Source: Gemmataceae bacterium (lineage in GTDB: Bacteria > Planctomycetota > Planctomycetia > Gemmatales > Gemmataceae). From it: a stretch of 64,000 nucleotides of DNA. Shown one piece after another: positions 1-9,683 of this stretch. Position 1 is the first letter of the stretch. The number at the start of each line of letters is the position of its first letter. Below the pieces are notes generated by a model that was not told the origin of the DNA, did no database searches, and saw only the letters and a program-made list of their open reading frames with translations. The stretch is from positions 1-64,000 of the forward strand of contig JANWVV010000012.1 of assembly GCA_025055795.1 (NCBI GenBank), given 5' to 3'. The position numbers and the translations under genes are program-made.

Positions 1-63
1 GCGAAAGCAAGGAAAGGCAAATTGAAACGCAAGACAATGACAGCAAAAGACTTGCGCTCGTAA
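1..63 (+). CDS. possible 3' end of an upstream gene (partial)
   Basis: The first frame of the window is open from base 1 to a TAA at 61-63 and encodes 20 residues rich in Lys and Arg, ending in TAKDLRS. The composition looks like the basic C-terminal tail of a protein that begins outside the window. The piece is too short to assign a family, and a chance open frame of this length is also possible. Confidence 0.3.
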   Translation, partial: AKARKGKLKRKTMTAKDLRS

Positions 64-362
64 CCGCCTGGAATCCCGGGAGTTTAGAAAACCCGTCTGA
101 ACATCCGCCCAGAATGCACGCATCAGACACAACCAAACGCAAGTCATCTATCGTGGTTAATGGGCGGCGAAGTCATCTGCGTCGTATTGCTCCACAACAG
201 CAGTGGGACGGCAGTGCTAGTTCCAATAACGTAAACCAGGCAAGACGATCTGCACTTATTTAAGATGATTTATCCAGCTGCCGTGGCGGACCTGATGGCC
301 CGGGGTGAGATTGTTTTGATAATAGCGCTGAAAAGAACAAACGCTAGGGGAGCGGATAGCCG
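64..362. other. intergenic region before hom
   Basis: About 300 bases without a convincing gene. It ends with the ribosome-binding site GGGGAG about 10 bases before the hom start codon. I see no clear promoter, terminator or RNA gene. Confidence 0.5.
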
Positions 363-1688
363 ATGAGCGATGCTTTAGGGATTGCACTGGTGGGGTGTGG
401 GACAGTCGGTGGAGGCGTAGCCGAGGTCCTATTGCGTCATCGGGAGCGGCTGGCACAACGTGCCGGCCGTCCTCTGCAACTGCGTCATATCGTTGTGCGT
501 CATTTGCACAAGCCTCGGGAACCCTTCATCCCTCGCGAATTGCTCACAACCGATTTTTATGGTGTGGTTTTACAGGATCCCAACGTTCATGTGGTGGTAG
601 AACTGGTGGGCGGCACGACCGTTGCTCGCGAGTTTGTGCTTGCCGCCTTGGCAGCAGGCAAACATGTGGTAACGGCAAACAAAGCCCTGTTAGCTGAGGC
701 TGGTCCGGAAATCTTCGAAGCGGCCCGCCGTGCCGAACGGACTGTCTGCTTCGAGGCAGCAGTGGCCGGTGGTATTCCCATCATCCGAGCCTTGGGCGAA
801 AGCCTAGCAGCCAATCAGATCACCGCTATCCAAGGAATCCTCAACGGTACGAGTAATTACATTCTGACCGCCATGGCCGAACGGGGATTACCCTATGAGG
901 AGGCCTTGCGTGAGGCGCAACAGCACGGCTACGCCGAAGCTGACCCCACCTTGGACGTCGATGGCTCCGATGCTGCTCACAAACTGGCCATCCTGGCCCA
1001 AATTGCCTTCGGCGTCATTGCCCGGCCAGCAGACATCACGCGTCAGGGGATCGATCAGTTGCATCCGATGGACATCCGCTTTGCTCACGAGCTGGGATAC
1101 ACCATTAAGTTGCTCGCCGAGGCCTGGACCCGGAACACTACGCCTCCAGAAGGCCCTCGCGGAGTGGCCCTGCATGTTGCCCCTGTGTTACTTCGGCACA
1201 CTGATTTATTGGCTCAGGTCCGCGGTGCCCATAATGCAATCGCCGTCTATGGCGACATCGTTGGCGAAACCCTGTATCAAGGACCAGGTGCCGGACGTGG
1301 ACCCACGGCTAGTTCCGTGCTAGCTGATCTGATCGATTTGGCTGTCGGGAGGGCCCAACGTACCTTTGCGGTGGCCCGCCTCTGGTCTAATACCGATCGA
1401 GGGTTTGTCCTGGATCCACCCGAACAAGTGCACAGCCGCTTCTACCTGCGTTTACTTGTGGCCGATAAACCCGGTGTGCTGGCCGATATCGCTCGCATCC
1501 TGGCTCAGCATACGATCAGTATTTCCAGTGTCGTTCAGCATGAGGCCCCCGAAAACGGTGGCCAGCTTGTACCATTGGTAATTGTCACCCACTATGCAGC
1601 TACGGGCTATTTCCTGGACGCCGTAACCCAAATCAATCGCTTGTCCACGGTGGCAGCTCCCGCCGTCTACTACAGCATGGGAGACTAA
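363..1688 (+). CDS. hom: homoserine dehydrogenase with C-terminal ACT domain
   Basis: Reduces L-aspartate-4-semialdehyde to L-homoserine with NAD(P)H in the cytoplasm, the branch point toward threonine and methionine. The 441-residue length is normal for the ACT-containing bacterial form. Visible parts are the nucleotide-binding glycine loop GCGTVGGG at residues 11-18, the NKALLA segment, LNGTSNYIL in the catalytic core, and the signature EADPTLDVDGSDAAHKLAIL with the catalytic Lys. The last about 85 residues (FYLRLLVADKPGVLADIARI) form an ACT domain, which in this family usually gives feedback control by threonine. GGGGAG upstream supports the ATG. It stands alone on its strand; threonine synthase lies 11 kb away on the other strand. 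Confidence 0.95.
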   Translation: MSDALGIALVGCGTVGGGVAEVLLRHRERLAQRAGRPLQLRHIVVRHLHKPREPFIPRELLTTDFYGVVLQDPNVHVVVELVGGTTVAREFVLAALAAGKHVVTANKALLAEAGPEIFEAARRAERTVCFEAAVAGGIPIIRALGESLAANQITAIQGILNGTSNYILTAMAERGLPYEEALREAQQHGYAEADPTLDVDGSDAAHKLAILAQIAFGVIARPADITRQGIDQLHPMDIRFAHELGYTIKLLAEAWTRNTTPPEGPRGVALHVAPVLLRHTDLLAQVRGAHNAIAVYGDIVGETLYQGPGAGRGPTASSVLADLIDLAVGRAQRTFAVARLWSNTDRGFVLDPPEQVHSRFYLRLLVADKPGVLADIARILAQHTISISSVVQHEAPENGGQLVPLVIVTHYAATGYFLDAVTQINRLSTVAAPAVYYSMGD

Positions 1689-2058
1689 CGCCGCGTGTCA
1701 CTTGCGAAATTGGCACAAAAGGATTGGACACACATTGAATGGGCTTGACCACGATTGTCACGATTGTTTAGCCGCCTTGGTCACCGAATTATTATCCGAA
1801 AAGATACTCAATAGCTGAAGAATGCGATCAAACCCGGTCAGCCCTGGTTCACCCATGCCATTAGTTCATGGGCTAAGATCAGCAACTATCCTTGAGATGT
1901 GTATGACGCTTGCCTTACAATCACCAAACGTGTTTATTGTCGATAGCCATAGTAAGCCCACTAATCGGCAATACAAAGCCAGACAATCGCCTTGTCCAAG
2001 TAGTATTTTCGAATTGATATGTCTGCAAGGCGATAAATCCACGTGGAGATAAGTATCT
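1689..2058. other. intergenic region between hom and the MoxR-type gene
   Basis: 370 bases with no supported gene. A short inverted repeat (CCCATG, nine bases, CATGGG) lies near 1853-1873 but has no T-tract, so I do not call it a terminator. GTGGAG about 10 bases before 2059 serves as ribosome-binding site for the next gene. Confidence 0.4.
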
Positions 2059-3120
2059 ATGGATCGTTCGATTCCTCCCATTGTGACAAGTCCCATCAAA
2101 GATAGCGAGTTAGAGGAAAATTGGAGTTTTGACGAGCTTCAGGAACAGGCGGAAGACTTACGACAACGGATCAACCGCTTTCGCGAGTCACTGGGTCATT
2201 TTTTCATCCAGAAGCAAGAAATTATAGACTTAATGTGCATCGCGGCGATTGCCCAGGAACCGCTGTTACTGATCGGTCCCCCCGGTACGGCCAAATCGGA
2301 CCTGGTCATCAAGTTCAAGGATGCTCTGGGAGTCGCAGAAGCCGACTATTTCGAGTACATGCTGACCCGTTTCACGGAACCGAGCGAGATTCTCGGAGCG
2401 ATCGACATCCAGGAGTTACGCGCCGGCCGGTACATCCGTCGTAAGGAGGGTAAGTTGCCGACGGCCCGCATTGCCTTTCTCGACGAAATATTTAAATCTA
2501 ATTCTGCCATCTTGAACATACTGCTAACCATTCTCAACGAACGGAAATTTTATCAGGAAGGACGCCCGGAACGCGTTCCCCTGCGGATCCTGTTCGCTGC
2601 TACCAATGAAATTCCTGAGCACGGCGAACTGGCTGCCCTTAAAGACCGTTTTGTTCTCAAGGTAGAGAGCCGTTCAGTTCACGAAGAGCACTTTGCGGAA
2701 TTGATCGATTTGGGGCTACGCAACGAATCTCACCGGGAACTGAACCTCAAACCGTGGTGTCAGGGCCACGCCACCCTGGAAGACCTGCTTAAAGCGCATC
2801 GCTACTTCACCTACTTGTTCAGCGATTTCCGACGTGACCCCTTGAGCGGCGACTGGCAAAGCGACCGAACCCGCTATTTGCCGCATGAAGTGTTTGTCGA
2901 GTTTCGCCGCCTGATCAAGACCTTAGTACATGAGGACCGCATATTCATCAGTGACCGCAAGGTAGTTAAGCTCTATAAATTGTTGCGCATCCGTGCCTGG
3001 TTGTTCCATGGTGGTGTCATCTGCAAGGATGATCTGATTTTATTGACTTATCTGGGCGAAACTCCCCAGGAAATTCAACTGCTCCGCCGCAAAGTTCCCG
3101 AATACTTGGGTCTGATGTAG
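2059..3120 (+). CDS. MoxR/RavA-type AAA+ ATPase
   Basis: AAA+ ATPase of the MoxR superclass, a chaperone-like group that usually acts with von Willebrand factor A proteins on maturation or remodelling of complexes. Walker A GPPGTAKS is at residues 73-80, Walker B FLDEI at about 138-142 followed by FKSNSAILNILLTILNE, and sensor 1 AATNE at about 180. The C-terminal about 100 residues form a helical lid containing ISDRKVVKLYKLLRIRAWL, as in RavA-like proteins. Length 353 fits a single-domain MoxR. No VWA or DUF58 gene is adjacent; the nearest VWA gene is at 35.8-40.8 kb, so a partnership with it is only inference. No signal peptide, so cytoplasmic. Confidence 0.9.
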   Translation: MDRSIPPIVTSPIKDSELEENWSFDELQEQAEDLRQRINRFRESLGHFFIQKQEIIDLMCIAAIAQEPLLLIGPPGTAKSDLVIKFKDALGVAEADYFEYMLTRFTEPSEILGAIDIQELRAGRYIRRKEGKLPTARIAFLDEIFKSNSAILNILLTILNERKFYQEGRPERVPLRILFAATNEIPEHGELAALKDRFVLKVESRSVHEEHFAELIDLGLRNESHRELNLKPWCQGHATLEDLLKAHRYFTYLFSDFRRDPLSGDWQSDRTRYLPHEVFVEFRRLIKTLVHEDRIFISDRKVVKLYKLLRIRAWLFHGGVICKDDLILLTYLGETPQEIQLLRRKVPEYLGLM

Positions 3121-3177
3121 AGCGTGAGTCTCTCCAAACATCTAAGCGTCGCGAACTAACTAACTGAGCTTCAAATT

Positions 3178-3203
3178 AAAAAACGGTGGCGTTTTCCGCC
3201 ATT
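3178..3203 (-). terminator. possible rho-independent terminator of the TPR gene
   Basis: Read on the minus strand, TGGCG, loop GAAAA, CGCCA, CC, G and then six T. The stem is only 5 bp and it lies about 140 bases after the stop codon of the minus-strand TPR gene, so this is a weak call. Confidence 0.35.
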
Positions 3204-3343
3204 GCTGTGCTTTGTGACTTTCTATAGACCCTGTGGAGCGCAAAAAGGTGCAGCATGGATGGTCAGTCGGTGAGTACCAAAGATTATTCAATTGTTTACA
3301 TGTTAAAGGAATGTGGTTGGCGGTCAATCCGCGTGGGTTGTTA

Positions 3344-4738
3344 TCAGCGGCCGCCTTGGTGTAAAAGTTGCCGGTGCAGGTCTGCCCGAATCAGGTCACC
3401 GCGACGCTCGTACAACTGAGCCAAGGTTGCATGGGCTTCACGGTAATGAGGATCGAGGCTGATGGCTGTCTTGAGCCAGTTTTCGGCGGCGTCTTCCTGA
3501 CCATTTTGCAGGAGCAGAACGGCCATTTCGTAGTGCAGGGCGGGGTTGAGCGGTTGTTGAGGCAACCGGCGGGTTTGTAGTTCCGACAGGCGGGCCTGCC
3601 GTTCACGCAAAGCCTCGACAACGGCCAGTTGCTGTTTGGCGGCCTCTGTGTCCCCGGTCAGTTGCAGTGCTTGGAACAACAGTTGTTGGGCCAGGTAATC
3701 CGTATGGCGTTGGCGGACCACTTCACGTAGGGCAGCCACCGCGGTAGCTGCATCGGGTCCTTCAGCCTGACTTAGGGCCAACTGAGCTTTGGTTCTCAAG
3801 CAGAGTGGGTGATTTGGTTGACGATGCAACGCTTCCTCCAGCAATTGACGGGCTTCCGCGGTGCGACCCAGCATGTTGTAGCAGCGGGCTAGATGGGCGA
3901 GTAAAGTTGGGTCGTCGGGCCACCGCTGCCGCAGGATTTCCAGATGTCCGGCCGCGGCCTCATATGAACTAAGAGCGATGAGGGCCTCGGCCAGTTTCCA
4001 ACGGGTATGTTCCCGGTCGGGGGCTAGTTCCAAAACCCGCTTGAGGTCTTCGACGCCACGACTGACACCTTGCCCAGCTATGTATGTCTGGCCTCGGAGT
4101 TCCAAGGCGCGTACCTGATCGGGCTCACGCTTCAGCCAGTGTTCTAGTACACTCATCGCATCGGGCAATCGCGACAAGCGTAGATAGCCAACCGCCAAAG
4201 CTTCCCAGATCAGTGGTCGCCATTCGGGCCAGCGATCGGCCTGTTTTTGCAAGTAATCCTCAGTTTCAAAAACATTACCGGCACTGGCTTCCAGTAATGC
4301 CCAGTGCAGGGCAGTGAGGTCATCGGCCCCGCCACGCAAAGCCTGAGCGCGATGGAGATGCTGCCGAGCGGTCTCGCAGTCATCTTGTTGCCGGGCGGCT
4401 TGAGCATAAAGCAAATGGACGCTGCTAAGTCGCGACCAAGGCCATAACCGCAAGCACACTTGCAAAGCTTCGCGGGCGTTCCAGGGACGCCAGGCTGCTA
4501 ATTCCTGCTGGGCACGCTGCCACTGCCAGGCAGCCCAGCCCTGAGGGACTAGCAGCCCCGCCATCGGCACAATGCACAGCATCCATCTCAGCAGCCGCCG
4601 GCGTGAAAGCCGACTTGTTTGCCGCATAGTTGGCGTCGTCGACGAGGTTGTTGATGAAGTCGCCTGGTGGTCTATCATCAGATCTTGCAGCCTAGTTGAG
4701 GGATCACCAATGCCCTGTGACGATCCTGGCACGGTCAC
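3344..4738 (-). CDS. TPR repeat protein with N-terminal membrane anchor
   Basis: Function unknown. After a basic stretch (SRLSRRRLLRW) comes one hydrophobic segment at about residues 50-68, followed by a run of tetratricopeptide-type helix pairs to the C-terminus, for example AVLEHWLKREPDQVRALELRG, ARCYNMLGRTAEARQLLEEAL and AENWLKTAISLDPHYREAHA. This gives an N-in protein with a periplasmic TPR domain, typically a scaffold for protein-protein contacts. The longest frame begins with GTG at 4738 preceded by AGGTG; in-frame ATG codons at 4678 and 4627 are alternatives, the latter right before the membrane segment. The gene is divergent from the PPC-domain gene. Confidence 0.8.
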   Translation of the reverse strand: MTVPGSSQGIGDPSTRLQDLMIDHQATSSTTSSTTPTMRQTSRLSRRRLLRWMLCIVPMAGLLVPQGWAAWQWQRAQQELAAWRPWNAREALQVCLRLWPWSRLSSVHLLYAQAARQQDDCETARQHLHRAQALRGGADDLTALHWALLEASAGNVFETEDYLQKQADRWPEWRPLIWEALAVGYLRLSRLPDAMSVLEHWLKREPDQVRALELRGQTYIAGQGVSRGVEDLKRVLELAPDREHTRWKLAEALIALSSYEAAAGHLEILRQRWPDDPTLLAHLARCYNMLGRTAEARQLLEEALHRQPNHPLCLRTKAQLALSQAEGPDAATAVAALREVVRQRHTDYLAQQLLFQALQLTGDTEAAKQQLAVVEALRERQARLSELQTRRLPQQPLNPALHYEMAVLLLQNGQEDAAENWLKTAISLDPHYREAHATLAQLYERRGDLIRADLHRQLLHQGGR

Positions 4739-5354
4739 CTAGTTTTTCACTTCGTCAGGTGCCAGTCCTTTTGGTTTTCCCCAGGACGTACTTCCAGAGT
4801 TAATTCGCTTTTAACATTATAACGGGCGGGAATGTACTCTTGGGTGATTAGCACCATCCTCAACAAGCTAGTCATAGTAAGTCACAGTGCCTATAACCGT
4901 TGCGTACTCGCCCGCAGAGCATCCAACACAGGACGACCGTCGTTAGCAATCCCCGAGCACGAACAATCCTCCTCAAGCTAATCTTGCCCGCAATTGGGAG
5001 TAGCCACGGATGTGGCTTGTTTCGAAAAAGCATGTCCCTGCTTCAACACTATTGACAATCATTAATTCTGCGTAGGATAAGCACACCGCTTGATTACGAG
5101 TAACTTCTTCCTTGGTGTGGTACTTACTTGATATGATGTTCATTTGTCCTTACTAGAACCAAGAGTTGCAGTGTCGGCAAGTTGACTTTTGCGCATTTGC
5201 CTTTTAGGATGAATCTAGCCTACCTCGAAACAGTGTGCTGAATTGTGCCACTGTGTCGCTGAACACACCCCACAGGCAAGCAAGTAATCTTTTTTAATCT
5301 GATGCTTGTGTTGGAAGTTATCACAGGTGTTGCAGTTTAATGAGGGGCAGTCCC
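4739..5354. other. long divergent intergenic region
   Basis: About 600 bases between the divergent TPR and PPC-domain genes with no supported gene. A plus-strand TTGACA at 5052-5057 followed 15 bases later by TAGGAT is a weak sigma-70-like promoter candidate for the PPC gene. Nothing else stands out. Confidence 0.4.
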
Positions 5355-8003
5355 ATGCGTCGGCAATGGCTGGGCGTCGTGCTGCTCGGGATGTGTAGCG
5401 TCGTAGCAGGACAGCAACCGCCTCCTGGTTTGCCGATGCCTCGGATCATACAGGTGTTCCCAGCAGGCGTTTCCCTGCTGCCGCCGCCGCAGTTTCACGT
5501 TTTGGGCATGGATATGACCTTGCCCACGCTAGTTAAGGTCACCGGCAGCGATTTGGACGAGCCGTATGGCTTACTCTTTTCCCACCCAGGTCTGAAAGCG
5601 GAATATATCGAATCAGGTACAACGGACGTCAAAGTGAAAGGCAAGGCCCGTCAAAATGCCACGACGCACACTTTCCGTGTCACCGCCGCAGACGTTCCCA
5701 TCGGCATTTACGACGTGTGGCTATCCGGCCAATGGGGCCTGAGCAATCCACGGGCCTTTGTTGTAGGGCGACTGCCGGAAGTGGAGGAGCGCGAGCCGAA
5801 CAATGACGTGCCCGAGGCCCAACGCGTGCCGCTGGAGGTCACGGTCAATGGCGTACTGGCTGCCGGAACCGATGTGGATTACTATGTTTTCACGGCTCGC
5901 AAAGGTCAGCGAGTAATATTGGCTTGCCTGGCATCTTCCATCGACAGCCGGGCTGTACCGCTTGTGGAAGTGTTTGAATCAACAGGTCGGCGCTTGGCTG
6001 CCAACCGCAACTATCGGTACAACGATGTTGTCACTGACATAATAGCACCGGCCGATGGTGACTTTTTCGTACGTGTCACGCAGTTCACATACATTGGCGG
6101 TGGGACAGACCATTTCTATCGTTTGACAATTACGACGGGGCCATGGTTAGATGCCGTCGTACCACCGGTCATCGAGGCGGGTAAGCCGACTTCGGTGGTT
6201 CTTTACGGGAGAAATTTGCCCAATGGCCAGCCAGCGGACGGCTACACACTTGAGGGACGCCCGCTGGAAAAGCTGATGGTGACAGTTCAGCCCCCCTCGG
6301 ACCCAGCTGCGAAACAGCAATGGAACTTTACCGGTTATACGCCACCTGCCATGGGACTGATGGATGGTTTCGGTTATCTGTTCCAGGGACCCAATGGACA
6401 GGCCTTTCCTGTTCCCATCTTCCTTACAGATGTGACTGTAGTAAGCCGGGATACTAATCTCGGTAAGACACCGGACAAGCCTCAGCCGGTGGCTGTGCCT
6501 GGCGAGGTGGGCGGCTTCATCGCCCATAAGGGCGAAGCCGTTTGGCATCGCTTTGAAGGCAAGAAAGGACAACAACTGGTCATCGAATTGTTTGCCGAAC
6601 GTATAGGGAGCCCTGGCGATTTTTACTTCTCTGTCCGCGATGGTAAGGATCCCAATCGCGACCTGTCGGGCGAGCAGGATGACATCAACGACTCGTTGCA
6701 TCCCAGCAATTTTTTTACCCGCAGTCTGGATCCGCCCCCCTTCCGCTTTACGGTCCCGGAAGATGGAGCCTATTACGTAGTGGTGGGTTGTCGCCAGGCG
6801 GACATACTATACGGTCCGCGGCTGCTGTATCGCCTACGTGTAGCGCCACCACAACCGGATTTCCGCGCGGTGGCCTTGCCGTACAGTCGCCGCTATCAGT
6901 CGGGGTCTGCCGCCTGGCAAGGTGGACAGCAAGCGTATGACGTGTTTGTTGATCGACGTCATGGCTACGACGGCACAATCACCATCACCGCTGAGGGGCT
7001 GCCTGTCGGCGTAACGGCCCTGCCGTTGACCATCGGCCCCCAAGCACGCTGGGGAGTGCTTGTGCTTAAAGTGGCGCCGGATGCTCCACCCTTTACAGGG
7101 TTCATTCGCCTGAAAGCCACTGGTACACCGATCCAGCCCGGAGGACCGCCACTGGTCCGTGACGTCCGCTCAGCTACGATTACCTGGGGTTTCACTCAGG
7201 AAGTTAATGCGCCTGTAATCGCCCGGTTGAATAATGGATTGCCATTAGCCGTCAGGCCATTCAAAGCCCCGTTCCACCTCAAAGTGGACCTGACCAAAGT
7301 CAAAGTCAACGACAAACTGGAAGCAGCGCAAGGAACCATTCGGGTGGTGCCTAAGGACAAATTTGTTGTTCCTTGGCAGGTCGAATGGCTGAGCGGGGAC
7401 AAGCAAAACATCGCTTTGACCGTCGAGCCAACTACCCCGGGGAACAACCAGGAACCAATCATTGTCCAATTTGGTGCGCAACCGACGAAAGATAAACCCG
7501 AAGCCATCGCTAATTGCGAAGTAAAGGCAGGAGTTCCGCCTGGGACGTACACGTTGGTTGTTAAGGCCAGCGCCCAGGTTCCTTTTACTCACCCAATAAC
7601 CAAAAAAGGCGGTAACGTGCCGGTAAGTTTCCACGCGGAGCCGGTACTCGTTACGGTGCTGCCTAGCGCGGTGGCCAAACTGTCTGTAGTGGGCCCACCT
7701 AATAATCAACTGGCCTTGGGCACTACAGGTGAAATATTGGTACGTGTGGAACGCTTGCATCAGTATCAGGGGCCCTTTCAACTAACCGTTGATTTTCCGC
7801 CCAATACCAAAGGACTTTCCGCCCAAACCGAGGCCATAGCCGCTGGCCAGAACGAAGCCAAAGTCCGCCTGATCGCAGCAGCGGAAGCCAAAGAGGGACC
7901 GGTCAACGGTATCGTGCTGGTGGCCACGGCTCCGTACGACCCTAAGTACGCCGTCCGTCATGAATATAAATTCAACGTCACCTTGGTAAAACCAAAAAAG
8001 TAA
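5355..8003 (+). CDS. exported protein with pre-peptidase C-terminal (PPC)-like domains
   Basis: Large secreted protein of about 882 residues. An N-terminal signal peptide (MRRQWLGVVLLGMCSVVAG) is followed by beta-rich modules. Two stretches resemble PPC domains: around residues 150-250 (REPNNDVPEAQRV, DVDYYVFTARKGQRV, FFVRVTQF) and around 385-505 (HKGEAVWHRFEGKKGQQLVIEL, PEDGAYYVVV). The C-terminal half resembles Ig-like or cohesin-like beta domains. Such proteins are common and usually of unknown role in planctomycetes. I chose the ATG at 5355 because AGGGG lies 7 bases upstream and it starts right at the signal peptide; the in-frame ATG at 5340 is less likely. The cytochrome/WD40 gene follows 145 bases later on the same strand. 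Confidence 0.85.
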   Translation: MRRQWLGVVLLGMCSVVAGQQPPPGLPMPRIIQVFPAGVSLLPPPQFHVLGMDMTLPTLVKVTGSDLDEPYGLLFSHPGLKAEYIESGTTDVKVKGKARQNATTHTFRVTAADVPIGIYDVWLSGQWGLSNPRAFVVGRLPEVEEREPNNDVPEAQRVPLEVTVNGVLAAGTDVDYYVFTARKGQRVILACLASSIDSRAVPLVEVFESTGRRLAANRNYRYNDVVTDIIAPADGDFFVRVTQFTYIGGGTDHFYRLTITTGPWLDAVVPPVIEAGKPTSVVLYGRNLPNGQPADGYTLEGRPLEKLMVTVQPPSDPAAKQQWNFTGYTPPAMGLMDGFGYLFQGPNGQAFPVPIFLTDVTVVSRDTNLGKTPDKPQPVAVPGEVGGFIAHKGEAVWHRFEGKKGQQLVIELFAERIGSPGDFYFSVRDGKDPNRDLSGEQDDINDSLHPSNFFTRSLDPPPFRFTVPEDGAYYVVVGCRQADILYGPRLLYRLRVAPPQPDFRAVALPYSRRYQSGSAAWQGGQQAYDVFVDRRHGYDGTITITAEGLPVGVTALPLTIGPQARWGVLVLKVAPDAPPFTGFIRLKATGTPIQPGGPPLVRDVRSATITWGFTQEVNAPVIARLNNGLPLAVRPFKAPFHLKVDLTKVKVNDKLEAAQGTIRVVPKDKFVVPWQVEWLSGDKQNIALTVEPTTPGNNQEPIIVQFGAQPTKDKPEAIANCEVKAGVPPGTYTLVVKASAQVPFTHPITKKGGNVPVSFHAEPVLVTVLPSAVAKLSVVGPPNNQLALGTTGEILVRVERLHQYQGPFQLTVDFPPNTKGLSAQTEAIAAGQNEAKVRLIAAAEAKEGPVNGIVLVATAPYDPKYAVRHEYKFNVTLVKPKK

Positions 8004-8009
8004 TTCTAA

Positions 8010-8028
8010 TCATCGATGAAGTCGATGA
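8010..8028 (+). repeat. 7-bp hairpin just after the PPC gene
   Basis: TCATCGA, loop TGAAG, TCGATGA starts 7 bases past the stop codon. It has no T-tract, so it may stabilise the mRNA end or attenuate read-through rather than act as a classical terminator. Confidence 0.35.
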
Positions 8029-8148
8029 GCCGTCACAAATATGAGGCAAGTAACTTGGTACGTTGAAATTTAGGCTGTGATTACGATACACGTACATAAA
8101 AATAATATTCCATGATACATTGGCGGTGTATTTTATGAGGGAGATTCA

Positions 8149-9645
8149 ATGAAACTTGCTAATTGCAGTTTTAACGCAGCAAATCGAATAGTTGTCACGC
8201 TCGGGCTGCTCTTAGCAAGCTTGATACTCGTCTCGCACCTTCCCTTAAAAGCACAGGAGGGTAAAAAGGACGAGTTGCAACCAATCCCCGTGATTGATTT
8301 AAAGAGGACAACCCCGATTGAATACAACACGGATGTGGCTCCGATTCTGGAAAATAAATGCGTTGTTTGCCATTCGGGCAAAATTACTGAAGGGGACTTT
8401 GATGTTAGTAGTTACGAGAAAGTGATCAAGGGAGGTCGCAAACGCGGGGCTAAGGTGGTCGTACCAGGCAAACCGGAAGAGAGTTTCCTTTTCCTAGCCT
8501 GTGCCCGGCGGGTGCGTCCGATTATGCCTCCAAAGACGGAGCCGCCGCTGACACCCCAGGAACTAACCATACTGAAGCTGTGGATCGAGCAGGGTGCCAA
8601 GGCTCCCACCACTAGCCGAATCCGGACCCGCGTCGTGTTGCAATTGCCCCCTGCGTTGGTTAAGCCCGTACGGGCCTTGGTTGTGACGCCCGATGGTAAG
8701 CAGATCATTGCTAGCCGTGGCAACCAGCTGCACGTCTATGGGTTGCAAAAGATAGGGGACGCCAACAAAAAGGAAACTGTGGATTGGGTCCATCAACGAA
8801 GTTTGATTGATCCCGGCATCCAGCTACCAGACGGCAAAGTAGCCGGGGCAGCACATGTCTCGTTGGTCGAATCGCTGGCCCTTAGCCCGGACGGTAAAAC
8901 CTTAGCAAGTGGTAGTTTCCAGGAAGTGGTGCTATGGGATTTGGCCAACGGTCAGATTCGCCTGCGTCTTACGGGGCTGGCGGATCGCGTTACCGCATTA
9001 GCTTTCAGCCCTGACGGAAAATATCTGGCTGTGGGTGGTGGTCCGCCGTCCGAGGAGGGAGAACTCAAACTGTACGCTGTCCCCTCGGCCCAATTGCTCA
9101 CCGAAATCAAAAATGCCCATAGCGATACGGTCCTGGCCTTGGCTTTCAGTCCCGATGGTAAGTACTTAGCCTCCGGAGCGGCCGATAAGTTTGTTAAAGT
9201 TTTTGAGGTGCCGTCGGGTAAGTTTGTCAAAGCATTCGAAGGGCACACCCAGCATGTCTTAGGGGTAGGCTGGACACCGGATGGCAAACGCCTCGTTTCC
9301 GGCTCTGCAGACAACATCGTCAAAACATGGGACTTTGAAAAAGGGGAAAAGATTCGGGATATCCCCGGGCATCAGAAGCAGATTACTGCTCTGGTGATGG
9401 TAGGTCAAACCCCTCAGTTCATCACAGTGAGTGGAGACACTTCAGCCCGCTGGTGGAACGCTGACAATGGTGGCACCATCCGTATCTTCGGGGGTGCAGG
9501 GGATTTTTTGTATGCAGTAGGTGTCAGTAGCGACGCCAGCGTCGTGGCCACCGGTTGCGAGGATGGCCTGGTACGTATCTACAACGGTAAAACCGGTGCT
9601 TTGATCAAAGCGATTGCTCCGCCGGAAAATGCCATTTCGAAGTAA
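8149..9645 (+). CDS. exported planctomycete-type cytochrome c / WD40 repeat fusion
   Basis: A signal peptide (hydrophobic run VVTLGLLLASLILVSHLPL, cleavage near KAQ) leads into a planctomycete cytochrome c-like domain with one haem motif CVVCH at residues 71-75 and a RPIMPP segment that could supply the Met ligand. From about residue 165 to the end comes a WD40 beta-propeller with repeated units such as ALSPDGKTLASGS, AFSPDGKYLAVGG, AFSPDGKYLASGA and WTPDGKRLVSGS. The likely location is periplasmic. The fusion is common in planctomycetes but its substrate is not established. GGGAGATTCA before the ATG is a good ribosome-binding site. It probably shares regulation with the PPC gene just upstream. 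It converges on the cysteine desulfurase gene with 38 bases between. Confidence 0.9.
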   Translation: MKLANCSFNAANRIVVTLGLLLASLILVSHLPLKAQEGKKDELQPIPVIDLKRTTPIEYNTDVAPILENKCVVCHSGKITEGDFDVSSYEKVIKGGRKRGAKVVVPGKPEESFLFLACARRVRPIMPPKTEPPLTPQELTILKLWIEQGAKAPTTSRIRTRVVLQLPPALVKPVRALVVTPDGKQIIASRGNQLHVYGLQKIGDANKKETVDWVHQRSLIDPGIQLPDGKVAGAAHVSLVESLALSPDGKTLASGSFQEVVLWDLANGQIRLRLTGLADRVTALAFSPDGKYLAVGGGPPSEEGELKLYAVPSAQLLTEIKNAHSDTVLALAFSPDGKYLASGAADKFVKVFEVPSGKFVKAFEGHTQHVLGVGWTPDGKRLVSGSADNIVKTWDFEKGEKIRDIPGHQKQITALVMVGQTPQFITVSGDTSARWWNADNGGTIRIFGGAGDFLYAVGVSSDASVVATGCEDGLVRIYNGKTGALIKAIAPPENAISK

Positions 9646-9683
9646 TGCAGTCGGTGGTTATAGATTCAATACCCTGCATGGAT

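Noticed and set aside
587-1581. Open frames on both strands inside hom (e.g. 895-1323 plus, 888-1175 minus)
   Set aside because: They overlap a gene with clear family motifs and show no family features or ribosome-binding sites of their own.
8010-8028. Hairpin after the PPC gene as a rho-independent terminator
   Set aside because: There is no T-tract after the stem, so it is listed only as a repeat.
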